This document shows, in pieces, positions 1 through 9,834 of a stretch of DNA of 64,000 bases. The translations under genes were made by a program, and so were the position numbers. The notes below the pieces were generated by a model that saw nothing but the letters and a program-made list of their open reading frames with translations, made no database searches and had not been told where the DNA came from. Location of the stretch: the NCBI RefSeq assembly GCF_900090205.1, contig NZ_LT607802.1:3489923-3553922 (forward strand). Direction: 5' to 3'. This DNA is from Vogesella sp. LIG4. GTDB taxonomy: Bacteria; Pseudomonadota; Gammaproteobacteria; Burkholderiales; Chromobacteriaceae. Every line of letters starts with the position of its first letter. Positions within the stretch are counted from its first letter, which is position 1.

Positions 1-54
1 CAGCTTGCCGGCGCGCAACTCGGCGCCGAACGGGCTGATGCGCTGCGGGTGCAT
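1..54 (-). CDS. 5' end of an unidentified gene, cut by the window edge
   Basis: A minus-strand ATG at 52-54 directly follows the stop codon of the gene at 55-411 and opens a frame that stays open to the window edge (it begins MHPQRISPFGAELRAGKL). Back-to-back packing on the same strand suggests the second gene of an operon. Only 18 codons are visible and I do not recognise the family. Confidence 0.35.
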   Translation of the reverse strand, partial: MHPQRISPFGAELRAGKL

Positions 55-411
55 TTAAACCGGCGAGGCCGGGCTGTTCATGATGTCCGCGTCCACGGTA
101 TCCAGCAGCGTGGAATGGATCTCCACATCGAACCATTCCCAGAAGGTTTTCAGCGACATGTCCTTCGGCCACAGGTCTTCGTCCTCGTACCAGGACGCCA
201 GTTCCATGCGGAAGATCTGTTCGTACAGTTCGTCGATGTGGGAGATGGCGTCTTCCGGCTCGTCGAACTCCGGCAGCAGCAGCACGGTGCAGTCGGCGCG
301 CAGCGCATCCAGCGACAGGTCGATCATGTCGTTGTCCGGCACGGCGTTCAGCCAGTTCAGGAACGGGGCTTTCGGTTTGATCACGGCAACCGAGCGGTCG
401 ACAAAGTACAT
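55..411 (-). CDS. Conserved hypothetical acidic protein, 118 aa
   Basis: A small, strongly acidic soluble protein with no signal peptide and no membrane segment. It is rich in Asp, Glu and Trp (for example ELYEQIFRMELASWYEDEDLW and TFWEWFDVEIHSTLLDT). The start is supported by an AAAGGA ribosome-binding site about 7 bases upstream on the minus strand. It diverges from uup, and the shared upstream region carries back-to-back TACAAT-like -10 boxes. The look is that of a conserved betaproteobacterial hypothetical, but I cannot attach a function. Gene reality is supported by the start signal and by close packing with the next minus-strand start. Confidence 0.7.
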   Translation of the reverse strand: MYFVDRSVAVIKPKAPFLNWLNAVPDNDMIDLSLDALRADCTVLLLPEFDEPEDAISHIDELYEQIFRMELASWYEDEDLWPKDMSLKTFWEWFDVEIHSTLLDTVDADIMNSPASPV

Positions 412-464
412 GGCAATCCTTTCAGAAACACCGGCACGGCGGGCGGCCGGTCAGGTTGGCGCGC

Positions 465-518
465 ATTGTAGCAGCCGGGGCCGATCAAGGCGAAGGCCGG
501 CTAGCTGCATGCTACAAT
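465..518. promoter_or_regulatory. Divergent promoter region with mirror-image -10 boxes
   Basis: TACAAT lies at 513-518 on the plus strand towards uup. ATTGTA at 465-470 gives TACAAT on the minus strand towards the gene at 55-411. The flanks repeat in inverted form (ATTGTAGC...GCTACAAT). No good -35 hexamer is visible at either, so this rests on the -10 boxes only. Confidence 0.35.
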
Positions 519-558
519 CCGCGCCTTACCGATTCACTACCAGCATTTTGCCCGCACC

Positions 559-2471
<1,913 letters not shown>

Positions 2472-2475
<4 letters not shown>

Positions 2476-2975
2476 GAAACGCCGTCACCGTGCTGCTGCT
2501 CGCCATCGTGGTAACGGCGTGCAGCACCAGCCAGCCACCGGTCAAAAAGGCCAGGGCGCCGGTGCCAACGGTGACGCTTTCCAGCCTGCAGGCCGACGGC
2601 ATCAGCCGCGAGATCCTGCTGTACACCATGAGCATGCTGGACATCGACTACCAGTTCGGCGGCAATAACCCGGAGGCAGGCCTCGATTGCAGCGGCCTGG
2701 TGGCCTACATCTACAAGAATGCGGCCGGCGTCAGCCTGCCGCACAACGCCGCGCAAATCGCCAACCTGGCGCGGCCGATCAGCAATAGCCAGCTGCGTGT
2801 CGGCGACCTGGTGTTCTTCAACACCCTGGGCCGCCCGTTCTCGCACATGGGCATCTATATCGGCGACGGCAAGTTCGTGCACGCACCGCGCAGCCACAGC
2901 ACCATCCGCGTCGAGCGGCTGGACAACAACTACTTCGCCGCCCGCTACCAGGGCGCGCGCACCCTGTTCGACTGA
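2472..2975 (+). CDS. NlpC/P60 peptidoglycan-hydrolase lipoprotein
   Basis: A probable lipoprotein endopeptidase that cuts peptide bonds in peptidoglycan stems. A short signal ends in the lipobox VTAC with the lipidated Cys at residue 17, followed by a Pro/Lys-rich linker. The C-terminal NlpC/P60 domain has the catalytic Cys in LDCSGL (Cys73), His125 in FSHMGIYIGDG and a third polar residue in FVHAP (His137). The size (167 aa) matches small Spr-type proteins. It is translationally coupled to uup (ATGA overlap). Its stop is followed within 2 bases by a palindromic repeat element. Confidence 0.88.
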
Positions 2976-2976
2976 T

Positions 2977-3131
2977 GGACTCCTCGGGAAACCTTCGTCG
3001 CAATACTGCGTTACTCTCGATGGTTCCTCCTTGCATATAAACCATATGCGGCGCCGGAATTTTCCGTTCGCGCCTTGTCTTGCCTAGTCTTGCCTAGTCT
3101 TGTCTACCAACCAGGCGTTTTCGAGGTGCCC
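2977..3131 (-). repeat. MITE-like palindromic-end element, long copy (about 155 bp)
   Basis: The ends GGACTCCTCG (2977-2986) and CGAGGTGCCC (3122-3131) are near-inverted repeats. An inner block at about 2991-3015 matches, in opposite orientation, the inner block of the shorter element at 9835-9910. This copy carries extra sequence, including two perfect 10-bp units TGCCTAGTCT (3081-3100) flanked by partial ones. The right end places GAGGTG just ahead of the next ATG at 3134, where it can serve as a ribosome-binding site. Confidence 0.65.
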
Positions 3132-3133
3132 AT

Positions 3134-3739
3134 ATGAACCCCACCCCCGGCTGGCGCGAACGCTGGCAGAACTTCAGCACCCGCCTGCCGGCGCTGCACC
3201 GCGACGGCATCAGCCTGCCCGCTTCCCTGCTGCTGTCGCAGCTGCAGAAAGCGCTGGACGGCGACGAGCTGGCGGTGGAGGGGCTGCAATTCGACGATAC
3301 CGGCGGCGAGCTACGCCTGCTGCTGAAAAAGCCCGGCCAGCGCCTGCTGATCATCCAGTTCCGCTTTGCACCGGTGGACTGGCCGGCGCGGCGCATCGAT
3401 GTCGAATTCAGCCTGCAGGGCGAGAATCGTGACCGCAGCCTGGCCGGCCGTGCGCTGGGCAAGCTGGTGCAGCTGGGGCTGGAAAGCGGCCTGGGCCTGC
3501 GCGCACTGCAAAGGTTGGCCGCACCGCTGGGCTGGCTGGAACTGCAGGACGGCCGCGCCAGCGTGCACCTGCAGCAGGTGCCGTCCGTCGCCCGCTGGCT
3601 GCAGCAGCCACTGCTGGGCAAGCCGCTGGCCGAGCGGCTGCAGCTGGCTGCCATCGACACCCGCGACAATGCACTGCGCCTGCGGCTGGCGCGCATCTCT
3701 AACCCAGCGGCGCAAAATCCGGACAGTACAGCCGCATAA
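3134..3739 (+). CDS. Hypothetical protein, 201 aa
   Basis: Not recognised. A soluble Leu/Arg-rich protein with no signal peptide, alternating short beta-like segments (ELRLLLKKPGQRLLIIQFRF) and amphipathic helices. The start codon follows GAGGTG supplied by the end of the repeat element upstream. The gene contains one in-frame copy of the dispersed motif (AAGGTTGGCCGCA at 3511-3523, read as RLAA). It ends before a strong terminator. Single-gene transcription unit by position. Coding reality is supported by the Shine-Dalgarno site, the terminator and typical codon use. Confidence 0.7.
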   Translation: MNPTPGWRERWQNFSTRLPALHRDGISLPASLLLSQLQKALDGDELAVEGLQFDDTGGELRLLLKKPGQRLLIIQFRFAPVDWPARRIDVEFSLQGENRDRSLAGRALGKLVQLGLESGLGLRALQRLAAPLGWLELQDGRASVHLQQVPSVARWLQQPLLGKPLAERLQLAAIDTRDNALRLRLARISNPAAQNPDSTAA

Positions 3740-3782
3740 AAACAGACAACAAACCGGCCGCCGGTTTACCAGGCCACTAAAG

Positions 3783-3805
3783 GCCGCACCACGGTGCGGC
3801 TTTTT
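3783..3805 (+). terminator. Rho-independent terminator
   Basis: An 8-bp stem GCCGCACC/GGTGCGGC with a 2-base loop is followed by TTTTT. It lies 43 bases after the stop of the gene at 3134-3739. Confidence 0.85.
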
Positions 3806-3857
3806 GCTTTCATGCCGTCTCTGGCTACAGTGATAGAAACCGCACGCGGAGGCTTAC

Positions 3858-4142
3858 ATGCTGCACAAACGCATCCTGACACTATGGCCGGCCTTCATTA
3901 CCGCCGCCCTGGCCACCACCTGCTTCTTCTCGGTGTTCGACCCGTACGAGCTGACGCTGCACGGCGCGCGGCTGTTCGAGGACAAGCTCACCGCCTACTC
4001 GGTATTCTTCCTGTGCGCCTGGGGCTTTGGCACCCTCAACGCGGCGCTGATCCTGTTCCTGGCACGCGAGCAGCGCGACATCAACGGCTTCGAGCTGCCA
4101 CCGGTGGACCCGGACGCCAAGTACGACCCGGAACCGGACTAG
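3858..4142 (+). CDS. Small inner-membrane protein, 94 aa
   Basis: Two hydrophobic segments (about residues 8-26 and 46-68) with a short loop and an acidic, Pro-rich tail (PPVDPDAKYDPEPD) predict a two-pass inner-membrane protein. An AGGCTT-like site lies ahead of the ATG. The function is unknown. It is convergent with the cupin gene, and a perfect 14-base inverted repeat of the dispersed motif sits between the two stops, where it probably ends transcription from both sides. Confidence 0.75.
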   Translation: MLHKRILTLWPAFITAALATTCFFSVFDPYELTLHGARLFEDKLTAYSVFFLCAWGFGTLNAALILFLAREQRDINGFELPPVDPDAKYDPEPD

Positions 4143-4155
4143 CCGACACAAAACA

Positions 4156-4187
4156 ATGCGGCCAACCTTGTGCAAGGTTGGCCGCAT
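4156..4187. repeat. Inverted pair of the dispersed 14-mer, acting as a hairpin
   Basis: ATGCGGCCAACCTT (4156-4169) and AAGGTTGGCCGCAT (4174-4187) are perfect complements separated by GTGC. The 14-bp stem with 4-base loop lies between two convergent genes. No T-run follows, so it would end transcripts as a stable hairpin rather than as a classical intrinsic terminator. Confidence 0.85.
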
Positions 4188-4203
4188 GCTCGAGACGCTA
4201 CGC

Positions 4204-4566
4204 TCAGCCCTGGCGCTCGACGATCACGTAGTACTTGCGCACTGGTTGCAGCACGCGGAACTCGCCGCGAAAGCCGGCCGGAATCACCGCCGCCTCGCCC
4301 GGGCCGAACTCCCACGCCTCCCCAGCCTCGTTGCTCAGCCGCACCCGGCCGCTGATCACGCAGAAGAACTCGTCCTTGCCTGCCGCAAAGGCAATACGCC
4401 AGGCGCCGGTTTCGCAGCCCCAGATGCCGGCCGAACACACGCCGTCATGGCTATCGAAGGCATTCCAGGTTTCCCGCCGCGGGTTGCCCGCCACCAGCCG
4501 CGCCGGGTTCGGGTAGTCAATGGACGGCGCCTGTGCGCCGGTTTCGATCACGACAATCTGCTGCAT
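4204..4566 (-). CDS. Cupin domain protein
   Basis: A 120-aa single-domain cupin of the EutQ/DUF861-like type. The conserved core (GIWGCETGAWRIAF, EFFCVISGRVRL, GPGEAAVIPAGF) gives the two cupin motifs of a beta barrel. Metal-binding His residues are poorly conserved, as is usual in this subgroup, so catalysis is uncertain. I place the start at 4566 because GGAG sits 5 bases upstream. An ATG four codons earlier (4578) has no such site. A 145-bp palindromic repeat lies immediately upstream. The substrate cannot be named from sequence. Confidence 0.8.
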   Translation of the reverse strand: MQQIVVIETGAQAPSIDYPNPARLVAGNPRRETWNAFDSHDGVCSAGIWGCETGAWRIAFAAGKDEFFCVISGRVRLSNEAGEAWEFGPGEAAVIPAGFRGEFRVLQPVRKYYVIVERQG

Positions 4567-4581
4567 TTCACTCTCCATACA

Positions 4582-4729
4582 TGCAAAAAGCCTGTTTACG
4601 ATCTCGCGAGCTAGAGCGAGACAAGGCGAAAACGGCTGAGGAAGCGGAGTTTACAAATGGTAAATGAGCATTCCGAAGCCGTTTTTAACGCCGTATCGCC
4701 GACGCACAGCAAATCGCAAGCAGGTTCTT
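4582..4729. repeat. MITE-like imperfect palindrome (about 145 bp)
   Basis: The two halves of this stretch are imperfect inverted repeats along nearly their whole length. AGCCTGTTTACGATCT near 4589 pairs with the complement of AAATCGCAAGCAGGTT near 4711-4726, and GGCGAAAACGGCT pairs with AGCCGTTTTTAACGCC. The centre is near GTTTACAAATGGTAAATG. It separates two minus-strand genes and contains no plausible ORF. There is no second copy in this window. Confidence 0.6.
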
Positions 4730-6116
4730 ACAGCCAGCCCAGCCCCTTGAGCATCACCAGCGCGATCAGCAGCGGTGTGATGCACTTGAGCAGCAGGTAT
4801 ACCACGCCTACCACCGCGCCGTTGGCCAGCGTGCCATCGTTGCTCAGCGCCGCCTGCAGCTTGCTCTTGCCCCACACCCAGCCCACGAACAGGCAGATGC
4901 AGATGCCGCCCAGCGGCAGCAGGATATTGGAGCTGAGGTAGTCGAACAGGTCGAAGAAAGTCATGCCGAACAGTTTGACACCGGCCAGCGTGCTATTGGA
5001 CAGCGCACAGCTGGCACCCACCAGCGCCAGCAGCAGCAGGCTCAGCACCGTGGCCCGCAGACGGCTGATGCCCAAACGGCCCACCATCACCGACACCGGC
5101 ACCTCCAGCAACGACAGCATGGCGCCGGTGGCGGCCACTGCCGACAGCACGAAGAACAGCACCATGAACAGGTGGCCCATCGGCATGCTGGCAAACACCG
5201 CCGGAATGGTGATGAACAGCAGCGACGGGCCGGCCTCCGGCTTGAAGCCGAAGCTGAACACCGCCGGGAAGATGGCGATGCCGGCCAGCATCGACACGAA
5301 CAGGTCGGCCGCCATTACCCGCAGCGTGGTGGCAGGCACGTTCTGCTCATCGCGGAAGTAGCTGCCATAGGTGATCATGGTACCCATGCCGATGGACAGC
5401 TTGAAGAACGCCAGCCCCATGGCCACCAGCACCACGCCGGCGTTGAGCTTGCTCCAGTCCGGCGTGAACAGGAAGGACAAGCCGGCGGCGGCACCCGGCA
5501 GCATCAGGCTGCGCACGCCAATCACCAGCAGCAGGATGAACAGCAGCGGCATCAGCTTCTTGGTGACTGCCTCGATGCCCTTGGCCACGCCGCACATCAG
5601 GATGCCGCCGATCAGCAGCAGCACGCCCCACTGCCACAGCAGCGCCTGCAGCGGATCGCTGATCAGCGCGCCGAATGCCGCGGAAGTCAGCTTGGGGTCG
5701 CTGGACAGAATATCGCCGCGCAAGGCCTTGAATACGTAGGCGAACACCCAGCCGGCCACTTCGGAATAGAACGACATGATCAGGAACGCCGCCAGCACGC
5801 CGGCCACCCCGACCAGCCACCACGGCTGCCGCGCCGGCGCCAGCTTGCGCAGCGTACTCACCGCATCGGCCTTGGCACGGCGACCAAGGGTGATTTCGGC
5901 GATCATCACCGGCAGCCCTACCAGCAGGGTTGCCAGCAGGTAGACCACCAGAAAGCCGGCACCGCCGTTGGCGCCGGTAACGTAGGGAAACTTCCAGATA
6001 TTGCCCAGCCCCACCGCCGAGCCCAGGGTAGCGGCCAGGACGCCGAAACTGGAGGTAAAACCGTCACGCGATTTGCCCGCTGCCTCATTGGGCGCGGGTC
6101 TGCCTTGTTTGCTCAT
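4728..6116 (-). CDS. Sodium-dependent transporter of the NSS family
   Basis: An inner-membrane Na+-coupled symporter, most likely for amino acids (bacterial NSS/SNF family, LeuT fold). TM1 carries the family signature GSAVGLGNIWKFPY, with the unwound substrate and sodium site. About 11-12 hydrophobic segments follow, including SIGMGTMITYGSY (TM6 region). The length of 462 aa is normal for bacterial 11-12 TM members. The ATG at 6116 was chosen with GGGAC upstream. A GTG four codons earlier (6128) also stays in frame. The exact substrate (Trp, Tyr or a hydrophobic amino acid) cannot be told. Confidence 0.9.
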   Translation of the reverse strand: MSKQGRPAPNEAAGKSRDGFTSSFGVLAATLGSAVGLGNIWKFPYVTGANGGAGFLVVYLLATLLVGLPVMIAEITLGRRAKADAVSTLRKLAPARQPWWLVGVAGVLAAFLIMSFYSEVAGWVFAYVFKALRGDILSSDPKLTSAAFGALISDPLQALLWQWGVLLLIGGILMCGVAKGIEAVTKKLMPLLFILLLVIGVRSLMLPGAAAGLSFLFTPDWSKLNAGVVLVAMGLAFFKLSIGMGTMITYGSYFRDEQNVPATTLRVMAADLFVSMLAGIAIFPAVFSFGFKPEAGPSLLFITIPAVFASMPMGHLFMVLFFVLSAVAATGAMLSLLEVPVSVMVGRLGISRLRATVLSLLLLALVGASCALSNSTLAGVKLFGMTFFDLFDYLSSNILLPLGGICICLFVGWVWGKSKLQAALSNDGTLANGAVVGVVYLLLKCITPLLIALVMLKGLGWL

Positions 6117-6252
6117 TTCTAGTCCCACAGAAAACCGAACTCACGCCCACATTGCTTGTGGCAACGGGGCAACCTCCCTGCGTCTGGCAGGGAAGCGCGG
6201 ATTCTGCAGTGCACAACAGGCTACGTAAAGCGCTTTGCAGACTTTATACAAT

Positions 6253-7425
6253 TCACACGAGGCGTTGCTGCAAGGCGGACAGCCACCGCTCGCAGGCGGC
6301 CAGCTGCGCCAGCGTCACGAACTCGTCCGGCCGATGCGCCTGCACGATGGAACCCGGCCCGCACACCACGCAGGCAATGCCGGCTTCGGCAAAACGCCCG
6401 GCTTCGGTGGTGTAGGCCACCGCATCGCCCCCCTGGCAGGCGCACAGCGCCGCCACGTGCTGGCGGATTTCGCAACCGTCTTCCGACTGGAACGGCGGGC
6501 AGTTCACCAGCGGCTCGAAGCTGATGTCCGCCTCCGGCGCCACCTGGCGCATCTCTTGCAGCAGGTTGGCCGCATAGTCGCGCACCGAGCTGACGAAACG
6601 CTCGTGCTGGTCGCCCGGCAGCCAGCGTACCTCGAACACGAATTCACAACTTTTGGGCACGATGTTGGCCGCATTGCCGCCGCTGATCAGCCCGGTCTGC
6701 AAGGTGGTGAACGGCACGTCATACAAGGGGTGGCGATTGCCGAACGAGGCCTCGGTATCGGCCAGTTTGCGGATGTGGGTGATCAGCCGCGCCGCGTACT
6801 CGATGGCATTCACCCCCTGCGGCGTCAGCGAGGAATGTGCCGCCCGCCCCTGCACGCTGCAGCGGTAGTGGGCAATGCCCTTGTGTGCCACCACCGGGCG
6901 CATGCCGGTGGGCTCGCCGATGATGCAGCCGGCCACCGGCACCTGCCGCGCCTGCAGGTCGGCAATCAGCCGCCCCACGCCCAGACAGCCGACTTCCTCG
7001 TCGTAGGACAGCGCAATGCCCAGGCTGCGTTGCCAGGACTGCTCGCCCGCCAGCTTCACCCACGCCGGCACCTGCGCCAGCACGCAGGCGATGAAGCCCT
7101 TCATGTCGGCGCTGCCGCGGCCATAGATCTTGCCATCGTGCCGGCTCAGCGCGAACGGCGGGTAGCTCCACAGCTGGCCATCCACCGGCACCACGTCGGT
7201 GTGCCCGGACAGGATGATGGCCGGCAACGCAGCATCGCCGATCGCCGCATACAGATTGGCCTTGCTGCCGTCATCATTGTGCGTCAGCGTGGCACGGATG
7301 CCGTACTCGGCCAGATAGTCGACTACCCAGTCGATCAAGGCCAGATTGGATTCGCGGCTGGTGGTATCGAACGACAGCAGGCGTTCGAGAATGGCAAGCG
7401 TGGCGGCAGCAGGCTGAGCAGACAT
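6253..7425 (-). CDS. argE: Acetylornithine deacetylase
   Basis: An M20-family di-zinc hydrolase that removes acetate from N2-acetylornithine in arginine biosynthesis (cytoplasm). The metal and catalytic residues are visible: His75 and Asp77 in SGHTDVVPVDG, Asp107 in GRGSADMKGF and Glu143-Glu144 in YDEEVGCLG. The dimerisation domain contains GRAAHSS. At 390 aa the length fits ArgE. The start at 7425 (MSAQPAAATL) follows GGAT. Upstream in-frame codons are low-complexity and run towards the SRP RNA. Two copies of the dispersed motif core lie inside (6562-6575, 6664-6674). A related M20 peptidase is possible but less likely. Confidence 0.88.
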   Translation of the reverse strand: MSAQPAAATLAILERLLSFDTTSRESNLALIDWVVDYLAEYGIRATLTHNDDGSKANLYAAIGDAALPAIILSGHTDVVPVDGQLWSYPPFALSRHDGKIYGRGSADMKGFIACVLAQVPAWVKLAGEQSWQRSLGIALSYDEEVGCLGVGRLIADLQARQVPVAGCIIGEPTGMRPVVAHKGIAHYRCSVQGRAAHSSLTPQGVNAIEYAARLITHIRKLADTEASFGNRHPLYDVPFTTLQTGLISGGNAANIVPKSCEFVFEVRWLPGDQHERFVSSVRDYAANLLQEMRQVAPEADISFEPLVNCPPFQSEDGCEIRQHVAALCACQGGDAVAYTTEAGRFAEAGIACVVCGPGSIVQAHRPDEFVTLAQLAACERWLSALQQRLV

Positions 7426-7572
7426 GATGGCGATCCGGCGGGCTCGAATTAAGATGCCCAGCATAACCAATTGCCCGCCCGCTGCAAACGCCGCCCGTGG
7501 CGGATGCGTGCAGAAATAATGCTGCCTGCTCTTGGCAAGCACAGGCACAGCGGGTATTATCCGGTCTCTCTA

Positions 7573-7670
7573 TGGCGGGCCCCCCCGCATTGTACGGTAG
7601 TGAACCTGGTCAGGTCCGGAAGGAAGCAGCCACAGCTATTTAGTGCAAGTGCCGGGGTTCAGGCTCGCCA
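7573..7670 (+). ncRNA. ffs: 4.5S RNA of the signal recognition particle
   Basis: The universally conserved SRP domain IV core is present: CCTGGTCAGGTCCGGAAGG (7605-7623) followed by AAGCAGCCACAG. The ends TGGCGGGCC (7573) and GGCTCGCCA (to 7670) pair with one G-U. This gives the roughly 98-nt bacterial small SRP RNA hairpin that binds Ffh and targets membrane proteins to the translocon. Confidence 0.95.
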
Positions 7671-7771
7671 CCCCTCCCCCTCCTCGCTACAGCCAGATTG
7701 CTTGCTTATTTCATAAAACTGAGCAAGCGCAAACTGTCGATCAAAATCTATCGATAATTCGACGAGCATTT

Positions 7772-7804
7772 TTTGCGTCTGCGCAAACAAAATCCTGCTA
7801 TCAT
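7772..7804 (+). promoter_or_regulatory. Extended -10 promoter with overlapping operator
   Basis: TGCTATCAT (7796-7804) is an extended -10 element. The inverted repeat TTTGCG-tctg-CGCAAA (7772-7787) covers the expected -35 position. This arrangement suits repression of the downstream HTH gene, possibly by its own product (inference). Confidence 0.4.
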
Positions 7805-7913
7805 ATGCATTACACAAGGACGTAAGGCAACGACCTCGCGTCCACTTGGTTTTATTCATTCGTCACTCGGACTTCACGTCCGAATCCCAAACATACATGT
7901 AGCGAGGAACGCC

Positions 7914-8240
7914 ATGAAACTGTTTGAAAAAATCGCGAATCCGCGAGAAATCCGCCGTAAACTGGGCCTCAACCAGCAGGAATTCTGGAGCCGCATCGGC
8001 GTTACCCAATCCGGCGGCAGCCGCTACGAAAGTGGCCGCAACATGCCGAAGCCGGTTCGCGAACTGCTGCGCCTGGTACACGTTGAGCAGATCGACCTGT
8101 CCAAGGTACGCCGCGAAGACTTTGAAATCGTGGAATACCTGAAGGAAACCCATCCGGACCTGTACAAGAGCCTGCGCAAGGCCGTACGCGCCCGCATGGA
8201 AGCACAGGGCGACGTCAGCGCCGAAGCCAGCGAAGCCTGA
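7914..8240 (+). CDS. Small XRE-type helix-turn-helix regulator
   Basis: A 108-aa protein. The N-terminal half is a helix-turn-helix of the Cro/CI (XRE) class (EIRRKLGLNQQEFWSRIGVTQSGGSRYESGR, residues about 10-40). The C-terminal half is helical and charged, ending in an Ala/Glu-rich tail. The start at 7914 has GAGGA 6 bases upstream. In-frame codons further upstream lack a start signal and cross the promoter. It is followed by a perfect bidirectional terminator. Its targets are unknown, though an inverted repeat over its own promoter suggests autoregulation. Similar small XRE proteins occur as housekeeping regulators in Neisseriales. Confidence 0.82.
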   Translation: MKLFEKIANPREIRRKLGLNQQEFWSRIGVTQSGGSRYESGRNMPKPVRELLRLVHVEQIDLSKVRREDFEIVEYLKETHPDLYKSLRKAVRARMEAQGDVSAEASEA

Positions 8241-8260
8241 GCGCTTTCGCATGAAAGCAA

Positions 8261-8288
8261 AAACACCCGCCGCGGCGGGTGTTTTTTT
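8261..8288. terminator. Bidirectional terminator
   Basis: A perfect 24-base palindrome AAACACCCGCCG/CGGCGGGTGTTT is followed by T on one side and preceded by A on the other. It serves the HTH gene (plus) and the universal stress protein gene (minus), which converge here. Confidence 0.9.
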
Positions 8289-8310
8289 ATTGTTCTGCAT
8301 ACGAAAGCCG

Positions 8311-8763
8311 TCAGTCCGACGTCGGGTTGCGCACCAGCAGCACCGGCACATCGGCCTGCTTGAGCACGCCTTCGGCCACGCTGCCCATCAGCAGGTGCAT
8401 CAGGCCGCCCAGACCGTGCGTGCCCATCACCAGCAGATCCCCGCCCCAGCTGTTGGCATCCTCCACGATCACGCTGGCGATACGGTCGCCCCAGCTTTCC
8501 AGGATGGCGGTTTCCGGCTTGATGCCCAGTTCCTCCACCTTGTCGCGACAGGCTGCCAGCACCTGCTCGCCGGCCTTCTTGATCGAGCCCTGCAACTCGG
8601 CCGCATCAAGAAACTCGGCGCCACCCCAGCCAAACTGGGCCAGATCCACCACGTGCACCAGGCGCACCTTGGCCCCAACCTCTTTCGCAAGCTTGCAGGC
8701 CTCGGCCAGCGCCAGTGCGGATGTCGCACTATCGTCCACCGGCACAAAAATTCGCTGATACAT
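8311..8763 (-). CDS. Universal stress protein, UspA family
   Basis: A 150-aa cytoplasmic single-domain Usp. The N-terminus RIFVPVDDS gives the first beta strand and its Asp. The ATP-binding signature G-x2-G-x9-G-S is exact at Gly114, Gly117, Gly127 and Ser128 (GTHGLGGLMHLLMGS), so this is probably a nucleotide-binding Usp. The start at 8763 has a strong GAGGGGGGA site. The family supports survival of stress and starvation. It shares a terminator with the convergent HTH gene. Confidence 0.9.
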   Translation of the reverse strand: MYQRIFVPVDDSATSALALAEACKLAKEVGAKVRLVHVVDLAQFGWGGAEFLDAAELQGSIKKAGEQVLAACRDKVEELGIKPETAILESWGDRIASVIVEDANSWGGDLLVMGTHGLGGLMHLLMGSVAEGVLKQADVPVLLVRNPTSD

Positions 8764-8889
8764 ATCCCCCCTCACTTCCTGCTGATTATGAGACAGTCCC
8801 AGTCTAGCGCAATCCCAGCCAAAGGCATTGATAAACGTTGACTGCATAGGCAGTATGGCCGGGCTTAGCTTTTTCGCATAGAGACCACC

Positions 8890-9336
8890 ATGGCCCGCAT
8901 CCGGCTGGAGCTGCCCTCCCGCTTCATTTTCGATACCCGCATCCAGGTGCACATCGGCGACATCAACTACGGTGGCCACCTGGGCAACGACGCCGTGCTG
9001 CGCCTGGCGCACGAGGCACGGTTGCGCCTCCTGAAACAGCATGGCTACAGCGAACTCGACATCGAAGGCCTGGGCCTGATCATGACCGACGCCGCCGTGG
9101 TTTACCGTGCCGAGGCCTTTCATGGCGACCTCCTGCGCTTTCAGCTTGCGCTGATTGACTTCAATCAATATGGTTGCGACATCGCCTATCTGGTCAGCGA
9201 TGACAAGACCGGTAAAGAAGTGGCAAGATTGAAAACAGGCATCGTTTTCTTCGATTACCAAAGCCGCAAGATTGCCCCGATACCCGCAGCATTCCGCCTG
9301 CGCTTCGAAGAACAACAGACAGGAGCAGCGCCATGA
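8890..9336 (+). CDS. Acyl-CoA thioesterase-like hotdog protein
   Basis: A 148-aa hotdog-fold protein of the 4HBT type. The N-terminal motif VHIGDINYGGHLGNDAVLRLAHEARL fits the Asp-containing helix region of 4-hydroxybenzoyl-CoA-thioesterase-like enzymes, and the rest alternates beta strands as expected. It probably hydrolyses an acyl-CoA of unknown chain. It overlaps the next gene by 4 bases (ATGA), so the two are co-translated. It diverges from the universal stress gene. Confidence 0.82.
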   Translation: MARIRLELPSRFIFDTRIQVHIGDINYGGHLGNDAVLRLAHEARLRLLKQHGYSELDIEGLGLIMTDAAVVYRAEAFHGDLLRFQLALIDFNQYGCDIAYLVSDDKTGKEVARLKTGIVFFDYQSRKIAPIPAAFRLRFEEQQTGAAP

Positions 9337-9749
9337 AAAAATACGCGCCCAATAGCCCGGAAGCCATTGCCCGCATACTCGCCATGTTCATGATCACCGA
9401 CGGCAACATGGACCCGCGCGAGATCGAAACCCTGGAAACCCTGCACGTCTACCAGCTGGTCGGCCTGACCCGCAAGGACTTCATCGGCGTACTGATGGAG
9501 TACTGCGACGACATCTCCGACGAAGCCGAAGCCGACGGCACCATCCACCTGCTGAGCCCGGAACGCATCAACGCCATCCTCGATGCGGTAACCGAGCGCA
9601 ACAAGCGCATGCTGTGCTGCGCACTGGCGCTGGACACCTGCAAGGCCGACAAGGAAATCAGCGATTCCGAGATGCTGCTGCTGCGTCACATGATGGCGCA
9701 CTGGAACATCACACTGGATGACCTGCAGACCGAACTGAGCAAGGGCTGA
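9333..9749 (+). CDS. TerB-like helical protein
   Basis: A 138-aa all-helical acidic protein with the look of the TerB/DjlA-N fold (ARILAMFMITDGNMDPREIETL; CALALDTCKADKEISDSEMLLLRHMM). Two copies of an acidic 'D-x-x-x-x-x-E' loop near residues 22-30 and 100-115 resemble the metal-binding TerB arrangement. It is coupled to the thioesterase. The function is unknown. The family is linked to tellurite resistance and membrane stress, but no other ter genes are present, so I would not assign tellurite resistance. Confidence 0.7.
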   Translation: MKKYAPNSPEAIARILAMFMITDGNMDPREIETLETLHVYQLVGLTRKDFIGVLMEYCDDISDEAEADGTIHLLSPERINAILDAVTERNKRMLCCALALDTCKADKEISDSEMLLLRHMMAHWNITLDDLQTELSKG

Positions 9750-9834
9750 GCCCCGCCGCTACCCGACAGCCACCGACGGGCTTCGTCAACACCCAGCCGC
9801 CGATGGCGGCTGTTTGCATTAGCACGACACCATA

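Noticed and set aside
3077..3107. Short tandem repeat (TGCCTAGTCT) considered as a CRISPR or phase-variation tract
   Set aside because: Only two full units, no spacers, not inside a coding sequence; better explained as part of the palindromic-ended element.
4139..4438. Repeated peptides such as GQPCTRLAA in several unannotated frames
   Set aside because: They are translations of the dispersed DNA word in shadow frames, not a protein repeat family.
9333..9749. Tellurite-resistance function for the TerB-like protein
   Set aside because: No other ter genes are nearby; the fold alone does not support the phenotype.
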